DNA of 64,000 nucleotides from Candidatus Thiodiazotropha sp. 'RUGA' (GCA_016842065.1 JAEPDS010000004.1:151518-215517); one strand, 5' to 3'. Shown: positions 20,346-32,329, numbered from the stretch's first letter. Notes: generated by a model from the letters alone, not told the origin. A program made the numbers and translations.

Positions 20346-21053
20346 CTACGGCTGTTTGTGCCAGACACAGGTTTCACCCATCGCTTCAAGCTGCCGCTGA
20401 TGGGCTTCCAACTCGGACTCAACGGCCTGGATCACCTTGAGCGGTGGACGATCGGCGGCCAGACGACGGATATTGTCAGCCGCACTCTCATCGCCACCCT
20501 GCTGACCAAGCGCATCATCCAACACCAGCGCCGCCTGGCCGCCGGTCATCATCAGATAGACATCCGCAAGAATCTCCGCATCGAGTAGTGCTCCATGCAG
20601 CTCACGATGGGAGTTGTCGATATCGTAGCGTTTACACAGGGCATCGAGGCTGTTGCGCTGCCCGGGATGCATCTTCTTGGCCATCACCAGGGTATCGGTA
20701 ACCGCGCAAAGGGTGTCGATACGTTGGGGATCCTGCATCAGTTTCAACTCATGATCGAGGAATCCCACGTCAAACGGGGCATTGTGGATGATCAGCTCGG
20801 CACCGCGCACATACGCCACGAAATCCTGCGCCACATCACAAAATTTAGGCTTATCGGCAAGAAACTCGTTGGTGATGCCATGCACCTCAATGGCCCCGGC
20901 ATCGATCTCCCGCTCCGGCTGCAGAAACTGATGAAAATTGTTACCGGTCAGCCGCCTGTCGACCAGTTCGACACAGCCGATCTCAATGATCCTGTGGCCC
21001 TGTTCAGGTTCCAGACCTGTGGTTTCAGTATCGAGTACGATCTGACGCATCAT
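20346..21053 (-). CDS. dnaQ: DNA polymerase III epsilon subunit (proofreading exonuclease)
   Basis: 235 aa. The DEDDh exonuclease motifs are visible: DTETTGL at the start, HNAPFDVGFLDHEL, and a C-terminal HGALLDAEILADVY. The C-terminal tail binds the polymerase. CAGGAG precedes two consecutive ATG codons (21053 and 21050). It lies 2 bp downstream of rnhA on the same strand. Confidence 0.96.
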   Translation of the reverse strand: MMRQIVLDTETTGLEPEQGHRIIEIGCVELVDRRLTGNNFHQFLQPEREIDAGAIEVHGITNEFLADKPKFCDVAQDFVAYVRGAELIIHNAPFDVGFLDHELKLMQDPQRIDTLCAVTDTLVMAKKMHPGQRNSLDALCKRYDIDNSHRELHGALLDAEILADVYLMMTGGQAALVLDDALGQQGGDESAADNIRRLAADRPPLKVIQAVESELEAHQRQLEAMGETCVWHKQP

Positions 21054-21055
21054 GG

Positions 21056-21490
21056 CTACAGCTCCTGAATGCCCTTGTTGGCCAACTGGTCCGCCAGTTC
21101 ATTGCCGGGATGCCCCGCATGCCCTTTCACCCAGTGCCAATCCACCTGGTGTTTTTTTACCTCGCTGTCGAGGGTCTGCCACAGATCGGCATTTTTCACC
21201 GCCTTCCTGGCGGCCGTCTTCCAGCCATTCTTCTTCCAGTTGTGAATCCACTGGGTAATGCCGTTTTTGACATATTGGGAGTCGGTGGTCACCGCGACAC
21301 GACTGGATCGTTTCAGCTGCTGCAACCCCTTGATCACCGCCAGCAGCTCCATACGGTTATTGGTGGTGGCGGCCTCTCCCCCGTAGAGATGCTTCTCATG
21401 ATCGCCATAGCGTAACACCACGCCCCAACCGCCAGGCCCAGGGTTTCCCTTGCAGGCGCCGTCCGTAAAGAGTTCTACAAGTTGTGTCAT
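21056..21490 (-). CDS. rnhA: Ribonuclease HI
   Basis: 144 aa from the ATG at 21490. It opens with [17 protein letters not shown] (first catalytic Asp), has the [14 protein letters not shown] glutamate motif, [10 protein letters not shown], and [17 protein letters not shown] near the end. It removes RNA from RNA-DNA hybrids. It is the middle gene of methyltransferase-rnhA-dnaQ. Confidence 0.97.
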   Translation of the reverse strand: MTQLVELFTDGACKGNPGPGGWGVVLRYGDHEKHLYGGEAATTNNRMELLAVIKGLQQLKRSSRVAVTTDSQYVKNGITQWIHNWKKNGWKTAARKAVKNADLWQTLDSEVKKHQVDWHWVKGHAGHPGNELADQLANKGIQEL

Positions 21491-21522
21491 CGAATTCTGC
21501 TGCAATCCATGGTAGGGATAAT

Positions 21523-22284
21523 TCAGGTACCGTTTCTGATTGTGGGTTCCGCTGCAGTGGGAATGACCCGCTTCTTGACCGTCCATTTCGGCCGGATCGG
21601 GGTAATCGTCACCACTCGCTTCACCGCCAGTATGATATACACACCACCAAAATTCGGATAGACCTTGTCACCGATCTGTTCCATAAACTGCAACTTCTGC
21701 ATCACGCCCTGGCGCTGGATTGGAGGCCGGTAGTTCAGATACTGGATCTCCAGCAGATCGAAGCCCAGCAGCGCCAGCCAATCGAGTACCCGCCGGCTGC
21801 TGAAAAAGTGGCCACACCAGGGAGGTGTGGAGGAGCGCATCTTGAGCAACCTCACCCCACCCCACAGACTCCAGGGATTGAAACCACTCAGTAACAGCTT
21901 CCCCTCGGGTATCAGAATCCGCTCAACCTCGCGCAACACCTGGTGCGGATCGAGGGAAAAATCGAGGGTATGGGGCAGCAGCATCCCATCCACACTGTCG
22001 GTGGCAAAGGGCAGATGACTGGGATCAGCCAGTAATTGACCCGGCTGCCCGGTGTTGCCGATCCCCATCACCAGCCGGTTACGGGCCGGACTCGCCTGCA
22101 ACAGTTCATCACGCCCCCCCTGATGACCGATCTGCACCAGATGGTAGCCGAACATGGCGGAGAGATGGCGCTCAAGCGGGATCCGTTCCTGGGCGACAAG
22201 ATTCGCTCCAAGATGGGTACTGAACCACTCCTGTATGTGATTCTGTTGGCAAGATCGCAGTTTTAGCCGCCTGTATTCTCTCAT
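21523..22284 (-). CDS. Class I SAM-dependent methyltransferase (YafS-like position)
   Basis: 253 aa. The SAM-fold is suggested by [19 protein letters not shown] (motif around the catalytic-domain fourth strand) and [26 protein letters not shown]. The place upstream of rnhA-dnaQ matches E. coli yafS. The substrate is unknown. The usual hydroxyacylglutathione hydrolase gene between this gene and mltD is absent here. Confidence 0.85.
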   Translation of the reverse strand: MREYRRLKLRSCQQNHIQEWFSTHLGANLVAQERIPLERHLSAMFGYHLVQIGHQGGRDELLQASPARNRLVMGIGNTGQPGQLLADPSHLPFATDSVDGMLLPHTLDFSLDPHQVLREVERILIPEGKLLLSGFNPWSLWGGVRLLKMRSSTPPWCGHFFSSRRVLDWLALLGFDLLEIQYLNYRPPIQRQGVMQKLQFMEQIGDKVYPNFGGVYIILAVKRVVTITPIRPKWTVKKRVIPTAAEPTIRNGT

Positions 22285-22716
22285 CTGTCAAGCTATCGGC
22301 TTTGCTACCGACACTACTGTCAGGTAATCTGTGTTTCTTTTTGAGCGCCGCTCTTAAACCTGGCGTTGTGGGATCCGATCCGATTGTCTCTCAGTATGAC
22401 ACCACAACAAGGCAAATAAGCGGCCCTGGTTTGTGCAGGATTCAGGTGTAGCGTCTCATATTGCTAACCGATGTCCCGGTGGCTGCCAGGCACAATAGAG
22501 TTCATGGCTGCACCTGGATTGAGACAGTGGGCCAGCGGACCTTTATTAGGCAAATCAATGATTTGCCGTGCAACCAAGCAGCCCCGCCCAGTGATATGTG
22601 TTGCCACGCGAAACGAGGCCGAAACGATCACAGATTGCAATATGCGGCCGTCTATCAGGAGTTCACTACATGGAAATCATACACGGCTTTGGTTACATTT
22701 TCTTTCAGTATTCGGT
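22285..22716. other. 432-bp divergent gap, no gene supported
   Basis: It separates the methyltransferase and mltD genes, which point away from each other. Open frames run into it from mltD but have no binding site and improbable composition. In enterobacteria gloB lies near this point; I find no gloB remnant by eye. No repeat copy or clear promoter is seen. Confidence 0.45.
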
Positions 22717-24402
22717 ATGTCAAAGTCACGTAACAGCTCGGCAACACTCCTCAGCAAGCCCTACCTGCTCGCAATGAATCTGATATTCACTTGTCTGTTG
22801 GCGGCCTGTCAGTCTCTGCCGAGTGGCAATCAGGAGACGGCACTGAGCGAGGTCCCTCTGGACAGCCTCTCCACAGAAACCGTGCAGACCCAACCTCTGG
22901 CCGGCAGTGAGCAGGTAAAAGCGGAATCGATGCCGGAGGTGGCGGAACAGCTCTCCGAAGTGGTTGCCTCTCTGCCCGACCCGACCCCTGCGCATGCCTG
23001 GGACAGAATGCGGCAGAATTTCGCCCTCACCATCCCCAGCAACAGCCGCGTCGGCAAGGAGCTGAGCTGGTACCAGAAACACCCCAAATATCTGCAGCGT
23101 ATCCAGGAGCGGGCTGCGCCGTTTCTGTACTTCATCCTTGAAGAGATCGACAGACGGGATATTCCGGCAGAGATCGCCCTGTTACCGGCCGTTGAGAGCG
23201 CCTTTCAGCCGTTTGCCTACTCCCCTGGCCGGGCAGCCGGCATCTGGCAGTTCATCCCATCCACCGGGCGCTATTTCGGCCTGAAACAGAACTGGTGGTA
23301 CGACGGACGCCGGGATGTTGTCAGCTCGACCAACGCCGCACTCGACTACCTGCAGCGCCTCAACAAACAGTTCGACGGTGACTGGGAACTGGCCCTGGCC
23401 GCCTATAACTCGGGTGCCGGCACCGTACGCAGCGCCATCAAGCGCAACCGTAAAAAGGGTAAACCGACCGACTACTGGTCGCTGAAGCTGCCGGATGAGA
23501 CCAGCGCCTATGTACCCCGCCTACTCGCCCTGGCAAAGATCTTCAAGGATGCGGAAGCCTACGGCATGCCTCTGGACCCGATCGCCGACGAGGCCTACTT
23601 CGCCACTGTGGATATCAAATCCCAACTCGATCTGGCGCTGGCCGCCGAGATGGCGGATCTCCCCATCCAGGAGCTCTATCTGCTGAATGCAGGCTTCAAC
23701 CGCTGGGCCACCGATCCGGAAGGCCCGCATAAGCTGACCCTGCCCCTCGACCGGGTAGAACCGTTCAAACAGAAGCTCGCTGCCCTGCCCCAGGAGAAGC
23801 GGCTGACCTGGAAGCGCTACAAAATCAAGTCCGGCGACTCTCTGAGCGTGATTGCCAGTCGACATGGCACCACCGCCAAGCTCATCAGGCAGGTCAACAA
23901 ACTGCGAGGCAATAAGATTCGCGCCGGCAAACACCTGCTGATTCCGGTCTCGAGCAAAAAGATCGATCACTATGTCTATGCCCAGGACCAGCGCAAGGCG
24001 GCGATTCAAAACCGCTCCAGAAAAGGGCTCAAGAAACACTACCGGGTTCAATCCGGGGATAGCCTCTGGACCATCGCCAGAGCGCATAATGTGAGTTACA
24101 AGAAACTGGCCGCCTGGAACGGCATGGCCCCCGGCGACCCGCTTAAAACGGGCCAGACCCTGGTCATCTGGACCGCCCGCAACCAGACCAGCGCCAGCAC
24201 CTCCCTGCTGGATCTGCAACCCAGCGGCACCCAGAGCCGATTGCACTACAAGGTCAGACGGGGAGACTCCCTCTCCAGAATCGCTCAAAGATTCAAGGTC
24301 TCGGTTGCGGACCTGAAGCGCTGGAACACCATCAAGGGTAAATATCTGCAGCCTGGTCAGCGGATCAAGCTCTACGTGGATGTCACCGAACAGACCCTGT
24401 AA
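22717..24402 (+). CDS. mltD: Membrane-bound lytic murein transglycosylase D with three LysM domains
   Basis: 561 aa from the ATG at 22717. A lipoprotein signal ends in the lipobox LLAAC (about residue 32). The SLT domain has catalytic Glu in LLPAVESAFQPFAYS and then GIWQFIPSTGRYFGL and LAAYNSGAGTV. Three LysM repeats follow, each with (S/R)GDSL (about 370, 445 and 515). It cuts peptidoglycan glycan strands from an outer-membrane anchor. A second in-frame ATG at 22774 is possible but would give a signal peptide with no N-terminal positive charge. Confidence 0.93.
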   Translation: MSKSRNSSATLLSKPYLLAMNLIFTCLLAACQSLPSGNQETALSEVPLDSLSTETVQTQPLAGSEQVKAESMPEVAEQLSEVVASLPDPTPAHAWDRMRQNFALTIPSNSRVGKELSWYQKHPKYLQRIQERAAPFLYFILEEIDRRDIPAEIALLPAVESAFQPFAYSPGRAAGIWQFIPSTGRYFGLKQNWWYDGRRDVVSSTNAALDYLQRLNKQFDGDWELALAAYNSGAGTVRSAIKRNRKKGKPTDYWSLKLPDETSAYVPRLLALAKIFKDAEAYGMPLDPIADEAYFATVDIKSQLDLALAAEMADLPIQELYLLNAGFNRWATDPEGPHKLTLPLDRVEPFKQKLAALPQEKRLTWKRYKIKSGDSLSVIASRHGTTAKLIRQVNKLRGNKIRAGKHLLIPVSSKKIDHYVYAQDQRKAAIQNRSRKGLKKHYRVQSGDSLWTIARAHNVSYKKLAAWNGMAPGDPLKTGQTLVIWTARNQTSASTSLLDLQPSGTQSRLHYKVRRGDSLSRIAQRFKVSVADLKRWNTIKGKYLQPGQRIKLYVDVTEQTL

Positions 24403-24461
24403 GCCGGGCTGAAGCCGATCCAGATCGACAAATAACCCTTGCCCACAGTGACCAGGGGATA

Positions 24462-24475
24462 TTGATTCAGATCAA
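24462..24475 (+). promoter_or_regulatory. Perfect FNR/ANR box before the 62-aa gene
   Basis: TTGATtcagATCAA matches the FNR consensus at all ten fixed positions. It lies 86 bp before the ATG of the 62-aa gene, with a TATAAA at 24529-24534 that might be a -10 element. The gene is therefore likely oxygen-regulated by the Fnr at 19560-20318. Confidence 0.78.
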
Positions 24476-24560
24476 ACAATCACACTTCTTGTTTGACAGC
24501 TTACCGCTCCTGCCTGACCATCCCAGATTATAAATCCATGTCAGCAAGAGGGTTTTGACC

Positions 24561-24749
24561 ATGAGTGAGGATTGCCGACTGAGAGACGGGGTTGAACTCA
24601 ATCTACCCGACGTTGAAAAGATCGCCCTGGCACTGAAATCCCTATCGGTCTACTCCATGCTGGCTTATGAGCATGATGACGACCCGGAAGAGCTGGACGA
24701 GGTGGTACAGGAGGGATTGGATGCGATCCAGCGGTTGTTCAACTGCTAA
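24561..24749 (+). CDS. Small acidic protein, candidate FNR-regulated
   Basis: 62 aa, acidic (SMLAYEHDDDPEELDEVVQEGLDAIQ), with two cysteines near the ends (SEDCRL, LFNC). No membrane segment or known motif. The ATG at 24561 has AGAGGG upstream. The perfect FNR box points to low-oxygen expression. The last 11 bp overlap the end of the micro-ORF on the other strand. I do not recognise the family. Confidence 0.7.
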   Translation: MSEDCRLRDGVELNLPDVEKIALALKSLSVYSMLAYEHDDDPEELDEVVQEGLDAIQRLFNC

Positions 24750-24894
24750 CCGATCCTCTGAAAAGATTCACCAGCCTTCCAAGCAGATCGAAGAGATCAT
24801 TCGAGCGTAATTCGAGTGCCCGATTTTTGTAGAACGCCAGATCAATCGAACCATCTTCCAAACGCCGTGGCAACGGATATGGATGACCAATCAT
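24739..24894 (-). CDS. Micro-ORF of 51 aa coupled to the tautomerase gene
   Basis: Starts with the ATG of an ATGA overlap with the tautomerase stop codon. It reads MIGHPYPLPRRLEDGSID, then LAFYKNRALELRSNDLFDLLGRL without interruption to a TGA. The composition is protein-like (basic N-terminus, amphipathic helix at the C-terminal end). The overlap implies translational coupling. I recall similar short DGSID-containing proteins beside small enzymes in other bacteria, but cannot name a family. Confidence 0.6.
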   Translation of the reverse strand: MIGHPYPLPRRLEDGSIDLAFYKNRALELRSNDLFDLLGRLVNLFRGSVSS

Positions 24895-25289
24895 GATTGG
24901 GCCTTTGTGTGACGGCGTTGGTCCTGGGTCAACCCAGCATATCCCCAGTCGGTTGGCGCTATCTCCTGTATGACCACATAGCTTGCCTCCACCAGACTAC
25001 CGAGCGTTGCATCCAGGAGTGTATAGGCCTCACTGATCATCTGCTGTTTTTCATCCGTGCTGTTGGTACCTGAAGTGATGTAGATCTCCATCAAGGCCGA
25101 TCTCTGCTGAGTGATGGCATCGCCACCCACCGACCACTGCTGTGCCGGCAGTGAGCTGACCAGGACCGCTGTTACCGGCACTGCTTTTCCCAACACCCGA
25201 TTGATCAGCCCGGTCACCTGCCGTTGAAGCATGGCGCAGGTATCGTTGGAGAGCGGCTCACCGCTGTGTTGAATCTTGATCACTGGCAT
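24891..25289 (-). CDS. Tautomerase superfamily protein
   Basis: 132 aa from MPVIKIQHSGEP; Pro1 (after Met removal) is the expected catalytic base of 4-oxalocrotonate tautomerase-like enzymes. The frame runs upstream but AAGGAGA fits the ATG at 25289. The length suggests a fused or extended cis-CaaD/MSF-like monomer. The substrate is unknown. It is divergent from the LysR gene, which probably regulates it. Confidence 0.85.
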   Translation of the reverse strand: MPVIKIQHSGEPLSNDTCAMLQRQVTGLINRVLGKAVPVTAVLVSSLPAQQWSVGGDAITQQRSALMEIYITSGTNSTDEKQQMISEAYTLLDATLGSLVEASYVVIQEIAPTDWGYAGLTQDQRRHTKAQS

Positions 25290-25333
25290 GTTGTTTCTCC
25301 TTCTGTCCATTTGCCAGTCACGATAGCCTGCTC

Positions 25334-25391
25334 AAATAGATAAATAAATTGAATCTTTTTTATATTATTCATTTAGGATGCTAATCTATTT
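25334..25391. promoter_or_regulatory. Candidate LysR operator between tautomerase and lysR-type gene
   Basis: AAATAGAT (25334-25341) and ATCTATTT (25384-25391) form an inverted pair in a very A+T-rich stretch between divergent genes. The place suits autoregulation and control of the tautomerase. The half-sites overlap the LysR gene start region, and the binding is inferred. Confidence 0.4.
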
Positions 25392-25394
25392 ATT

Positions 25395-26246
25395 ATGCTT
25401 AACAATCTCGATATCGACCTGCTGCGAACCTTCGTCGCCATTGCGGACCTGGGCGGGTTTGCCAAAGCCGGACGGCATCTGCACAAGACCCAGTCGGCCA
25501 TCAGCCTGCAGATGAAGCGCCTGGAGGGGCAGAGTGGCTCGAAACTGTTTCGCAAGGCCGGCCGGCGACAGCTGCTCACCGAACCCGGTGAGTTACTGCT
25601 CAACTATGCCCGGCGGATTCTTTCATTGAACGATGAGGCTGCTGCCGCACTAAAACCGATTCCCCTGCAGGGACAGATCCGTTTCGGTGTGACCCAGGAT
25701 TTTGCCGATCGTGGTCTGGCCGCTGTGCTGGCCCGCTTTGCCGATCGTCATCCGGGGGTACGGCTCGATGTCAGGGTCAATCCGAGTTGTGAACTGAAAC
25801 AGCAGATCGCCAAGGGCAAACTCGATCTTGCCGTGGCTTTTCAGGAGCGTGGTGATCGGGGTGACTCGCTGGGAAAACTGCAACTCTCATGGATCGTTCC
25901 GGAAGCATTCATCGAGCCCGATGATCAACCCTTGAAGCTGGTCCTGTTCGAACCCCCCTGTGTGTTTCGTGATCGGGTGATCAACGCCCTGGAGAAGGCA
26001 TCGATGAGCTGGAGAATCGTCTACACAAGCCCAAGTCTGCCTGGACTTCTGGCCGCTGTGGATGCCGGCCTGGGAATTACCGCTCGGCTCTCCAACAGAC
26101 ATAGAGCCCCTGTCGCTGGTCTGCCGAAACTGCAACCGGTGGAACTGGCGGTCTACCGGAATCCTCAAGCCACACCTGCCCCACTGGATGCCCTGGAGGG
26201 GATCACCAGAGCACACATCCAAAACAACCTTGAGGAGCTTGTTTAG
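25395..26246 (+). CDS. LysR family transcriptional regulator
   Basis: 283 aa. The N-terminal winged helix-turn-helix is clear (DIDLLRTFVAIADLGGFAKA, then HLHKTQSAISLQMKRLE). The effector domain follows from about residue 90 (IRFGVTQDFADRG). It is divergent from the tautomerase/micro-ORF pair, the usual target layout for LysR regulators. The inducer is unknown. Confidence 0.92.
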   Translation: MLNNLDIDLLRTFVAIADLGGFAKAGRHLHKTQSAISLQMKRLEGQSGSKLFRKAGRRQLLTEPGELLLNYARRILSLNDEAAAALKPIPLQGQIRFGVTQDFADRGLAAVLARFADRHPGVRLDVRVNPSCELKQQIAKGKLDLAVAFQERGDRGDSLGKLQLSWIVPEAFIEPDDQPLKLVLFEPPCVFRDRVINALEKASMSWRIVYTSPSLPGLLAAVDAGLGITARLSNRHRAPVAGLPKLQPVELAVYRNPQATPAPLDALEGITRAHIQNNLEELV

Positions 26247-26300
26247 GGCTTGTCTGATAAATCCTGAAACCAGCCCACTTAGGCTTGTCGAAGTTTATTT

Positions 26301-28043
26301 TTAGTGTCGAGTCAACAACTGACAGACTCCCCCGGCGAGGCGTGGCTGATCCGCCGCGTATAGGTGCTCGGCCAATTCATAGATCTGCCAGAATTTGAAG
26401 TTTTGATCCTCATAGGCATAGAGGGTGGTATACCAACCCTGTTGATCCGCTGCGACACTCAACCTGGCGGCGATACAGTTACGCTCAGGTCCAGGCGTGT
26501 TGAGATAACCGCTCAGGGTCTGTATATCCCGGATGTATTCGCCGAACACCTGAAACGGCAACATCGCCTGCAGTGAGGCTAGACCGTATTCCAGCGGGGA
26601 GCCGACCATCGCCTGGTTGAGCTGCTCCTGCCAGTAGTAAATGGCTTTCGGACTGTCCAGGGGATCCTCCACTTCGAAGGGGTGTTCGTCCGGTGTGACA
26701 AATACGGAGGTGGTATAGACCTGGGGAATGCCGGCAATGCCCGGATAGGTCAATTCCACCAGATAGGCCGTCCATCCGGTTTCCGGTTTGGCGACGCTGA
26801 CACGGTAATCCCCATCCTGCGTGGCGTCGATGAGGCTGTCACGCCACGCCTGGTCACCCAGAGTCTGCTGGCGAAAGTCCCGGCCATCGGGATTATTCGC
26901 CTGCCAGAGTTTTGCCACCAGCGGGGTCTGATCGCTGCTTACGATCAACTCGCCGGTTGTGCTCAGCTGCCACTCGATAACCGGTCTTGCAACCCCATTG
27001 AGATGCATCTGATTCCAGGCAACCAGTCCCTGGATCATCTCCTCCAGTCTATTCTCGACCGAGTGGTTGGTGTTCGGAACGATACGCTGCAGCGTCTCAC
27101 CCGGTATGTCATGGATATAGGCTTCCGAGGCATCCGGTAGAAAGTACTCGTCACCGGTGGCGCTAAGCAACAGATGGGGCATGGTCAGGGCCTGTTTGTA
27201 GCTGATCGGATCGACTAGCTGCTGCAGCAATTTGCCTTCCGGGGAGCGGATATTTTTCAGGATGCCGTTCTGCTCATAAACCGCCAGGGTATCTGAGTAG
27301 AATCCGTAGCTGTTGTAGTGGCGCTCGAACTGATCGGCCAGGCGCAGCACATTGAACACCCCAGGCGCCACCGCAACCACCCGGGGATCGATCGCCGCTG
27401 TCAGCCAGGCGATGGCACCATATTTGGAAAATCCGCTGACAATGAAATCCTCCACTACCAGCCCCAGAGAGTCGGCAACAAACGTCTGTGTCGCATCCAT
27501 GGCGCGAACACTGGCCTTGGTCATCGGCAGAAACGCCGACCAGGTAGGATCACCGGTCTGCATACTCTTTCGCCAGCTGTAGGCGACCAGCGCATCCTCC
27601 TCGAGAGGTTGATCCAGCTCCTTGAACTTCAACGGACGGCCAAGCACCTGACTGATGATGACCTGAATACTCCCTGTTGCGGTTGCCAACGGTAATAGCG
27701 GATCAAAGGTTTCAACAGAAGGGGGTGAATCGGTGGCGCCACCACCGAGTATGGTGAGATTCGCAGTGGTGTTGCTTAATTGATGAGGCACGATGATCGT
27801 CAGCCAATGATCCCAGAGTGTCGGCGTCACCTCCTCTTCGGAGCGCCAATTCTGCGAAATCATTTGCAGAGAGTAGACATCATACGCCTCTCCCGGGTGC
27901 TCTTCGATCAAGCGATAGGCGTAGGACGGATCATCCTGATAGACATAGTCTGCAAGTGGAGCCGACGGCTCGGCATGCAGTAGCCCGGCAAACAACAGAA
28001 CCAGGCCGGCGACCAGTGCAGCCCGACGAAAGAGTCCATTCAT
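26301..28043 (-). CDS. PhoPQ-activated pathogenicity-related (PqaA-like) protein, secreted
   Basis: 580 aa. A Sec signal peptide ends near LLHAEPS. The body matches the PhoPQ-regulated PqaA family, an alpha/beta-hydrolase-like fold: FIVSGFSKYGAIAWLTAA with nucleophile-elbow-like GFSKYG, TGDEYFLPDAS, and NTNHSVEN holding a candidate catalytic His. It is likely periplasmic or secreted; the substrate is unknown. The family is named from Salmonella; there is no evidence of pathogenicity here. Confidence 0.85.
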   Translation of the reverse strand: MNGLFRRAALVAGLVLLFAGLLHAEPSAPLADYVYQDDPSYAYRLIEEHPGEAYDVYSLQMISQNWRSEEEVTPTLWDHWLTIIVPHQLSNTTANLTILGGGATDSPPSVETFDPLLPLATATGSIQVIISQVLGRPLKFKELDQPLEEDALVAYSWRKSMQTGDPTWSAFLPMTKASVRAMDATQTFVADSLGLVVEDFIVSGFSKYGAIAWLTAAIDPRVVAVAPGVFNVLRLADQFERHYNSYGFYSDTLAVYEQNGILKNIRSPEGKLLQQLVDPISYKQALTMPHLLLSATGDEYFLPDASEAYIHDIPGETLQRIVPNTNHSVENRLEEMIQGLVAWNQMHLNGVARPVIEWQLSTTGELIVSSDQTPLVAKLWQANNPDGRDFRQQTLGDQAWRDSLIDATQDGDYRVSVAKPETGWTAYLVELTYPGIAGIPQVYTTSVFVTPDEHPFEVEDPLDSPKAIYYWQEQLNQAMVGSPLEYGLASLQAMLPFQVFGEYIRDIQTLSGYLNTPGPERNCIAARLSVAADQQGWYTTLYAYEDQNFKFWQIYELAEHLYAADQPRLAGGVCQLLTRH

Positions 28044-28672
28044 TTACTACTCCAACAACTATCAGCAACTACAGATACCCACGCCCCTGCCTCGATCAGG
28101 GCGGATTAAACAGTGGAAGGTATTCCTCAAACCAAACGCAAGCACGTCCATCCGAGACGTATCGGTTAGTGAAAGGATTCAGGTTCAAGGGAAGGTGGCG
28201 GATCTATCGAGCGCTCCCTGCCTAATACAACATTCCATTGAAGCGTTACAGCTCAGGGCAAAAGCATAAACAGAGTTTTTACCCAGGTCCAGTTGCGGTT
28301 AATTAAACGACATACGTTAAGGTCGAAACTGTGAACCCGGAATATGAAAAAAAACAACCATCCGGCAGATGGACTTACTGCAAACTGCTTTCTCGCTCAA
28401 AACATGATATAGTGCGTCGATTGCGCTTGACCGGTGAGCGCTCATAGCGATTATTTAGGATCGCTTGGATTACCTACAGCCGTTCGCTTCTCCCCTTTCG
28501 GGAACAGAGCCTCCCGCTTAGTTATCAGATACTTTCCAGCCAACCGGCTCCCGCCAGCATTGCTGTCGCCGGGAAGGAAGACTCCTCTCTGGAATACCCA
28601 AATTTATTGAATGTGGCCACTTGACCCACATGCGTAGCATTCATGGTCAGGCGGTTACGGAGTAGAATTTTT
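28044..28672 (+). promoter_or_regulatory. Long upstream region of rhlE, possible structured leader
   Basis: 629 bp between divergent genes. The part near rhlE (about 28430-28670) has several short G+C-rich inverted pairs and ends with GGAG nine bases before the start. Long structured leaders are common before cold-induced RNA helicases; here that is inference. No gene is seen in the remainder. Confidence 0.35.
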
Positions 28673-30091
28673 ATGTCATTCGATAGTCTCGGTCTGTCGG
28701 CCGATCTCCTGCGCGCCGTTGGTGAGCAGGGTTATACAGAACCCACCCCAATTCAACGTAAGGCAATTCCGCTTATCCTGTCAGGTAAAGATGTCATGGC
28801 CGGTGCACAGACCGGTACGGGAAAAACGGCGGGGTTCACGCTTCCGCTCCTGCAAAGGCTTGCGGATAGACCGGCCAGCAAAGGCAAACGTCCGGTACGT
28901 GCTCTGGTATTGACGCCCACCCGTGAGCTGGCCGCCCAGGTCGGGGAGAGTGTGGATACCTACGGCCGGCATACACCACTACGCTCCACCGTCATCTTTG
29001 GCGGGGTCAAGATCAATCCTCAGATCGCCAAATTACGCCAGGGTGTCGATATCCTGATCGCCACACCAGGCCGGCTTCTCGATCACGCCTCACAAGGCAC
29101 AGTCGATCTTTCCCGGGTCGAGATACTGGTGCTGGATGAAGCGGACCGGATGCTGGACATGGGCTTTATCCATGACATACGCAAGGTGCTCGCACTGCTG
29201 CCCGTGAATGGCACCAGACAGAACCTGCTCTTCTCAGCAACCTTCTCCAATGAGATCAAGAAACTGGCCGGACAGCTGCTGGATCATCCCGAACTGATCG
29301 AGGTCGCGCGGCGAAATACCACCGCTGAGCGCATCAAACAGGTGGTTCACCCTGTCGACAAACGCCGTAAACGGGAGATGCTCAGCCACATGATCGGCTC
29401 CGGCAACTGGCGACAGGTACTGGTCTTCACCCGCACCAAGCACGGGGCGAATCGTCTGGCTCAGCAGCTGGAAAGAGACGGCCTTAGCGCCGCGGCGATC
29501 CATGGCAACAAAAGCCAGGGTGCACGAACCCGTGCATTGGCCGGTTTCAAGGAAGGCAAGGTTCGGGTGTTGGTGGCAACCGACATTGCAGCCCGCGGCC
29601 TGGACATCGACCAGCTCCCCCACGTAGTGAACTACGAGCTACCCAACGTGCCTGAGGATTATGTGCACCGTATCGGTCGTACCGGTCGTGCCGGTAACGA
29701 AGGTGAAGCCATCTCCCTGGTCTGCGTCGATGAGCACAAACTGCTGAAGGATATCGAGCGTCTTGTGAAAGGCAGGATTCCACAGGTAATCGTTGAAGGT
29801 TATGAGCCGGATCCCAGCATTAAGGCGGAACCCATTCAGAAACAGCGAAACAACAATCCTCGCAATACCAGTAGAAAAGCAGCTGGCAGTAACAATCGCT
29901 CGAGAGATGGTAAAAAAGCATCAAACGGAAAATCTCATCAATCAGCAGCACGAGATAGCAACAAGGATCAGCAGAAGGGTAAGAGCCAGCGTAAACACAA
30001 CCGGTTTAAAGCCTCCGATCAGGCCGCAAAGCCCCGTCGCCATTCTCCGGTAAAACGGAAAAAAGAGACTGCAGCCTTATTGGGTGGCTGA
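28673..30091 (+). CDS. rhlE: DEAD-box ATP-dependent RNA helicase (RhlE-like)
   Basis: 472 aa from [16 protein letters not shown]. The Q motif and motifs I-VI are present: [31 protein letters not shown] ([14 protein letters not shown]), [25 protein letters not shown] long basic, Gln/Asn/Ser-rich tail (about 390-472) should bind RNA nonspecifically, as in RhlE. It probably acts in ribosome assembly or RNA decay, often at low temperature. Confidence 0.93.
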   Translation: MSFDSLGLSADLLRAVGEQGYTEPTPIQRKAIPLILSGKDVMAGAQTGTGKTAGFTLPLLQRLADRPASKGKRPVRALVLTPTRELAAQVGESVDTYGRHTPLRSTVIFGGVKINPQIAKLRQGVDILIATPGRLLDHASQGTVDLSRVEILVLDEADRMLDMGFIHDIRKVLALLPVNGTRQNLLFSATFSNEIKKLAGQLLDHPELIEVARRNTTAERIKQVVHPVDKRRKREMLSHMIGSGNWRQVLVFTRTKHGANRLAQQLERDGLSAAAIHGNKSQGARTRALAGFKEGKVRVLVATDIAARGLDIDQLPHVVNYELPNVPEDYVHRIGRTGRAGNEGEAISLVCVDEHKLLKDIERLVKGRIPQVIVEGYEPDPSIKAEPIQKQRNNNPRNTSRKAAGSNNRSRDGKKASNGKSHQSAARDSNKDQQKGKSQRKHNRFKASDQAAKPRRHSPVKRKKETAALLGG

Positions 30092-30105
30092 ACAGTTGAA
30101 GCATA

Positions 30106-30137
30106 ACACCCAGGCCGGTCTACCCAGGCCTGGGTGT
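30106..30137. terminator. Convergent terminator between rhlE and katG
   Basis: ACACCCAGGCC and GGCCTGGGTGT (11-bp perfect stem, 10-base loop) lie between two stops that face each other. A T-rich tract follows on the plus strand. It probably works in both directions. Confidence 0.8.
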
Positions 30138-30145
30138 GTTTGGTT

Positions 30146-32329
<2,184 letters not shown>

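Noticed and set aside
24493..24534. TTGACA with TATAAA as a sigma-70 promoter of the 62-aa gene
   Set aside because: Spacing of 30 bp between them is too long for one promoter; only the FNR box is called.
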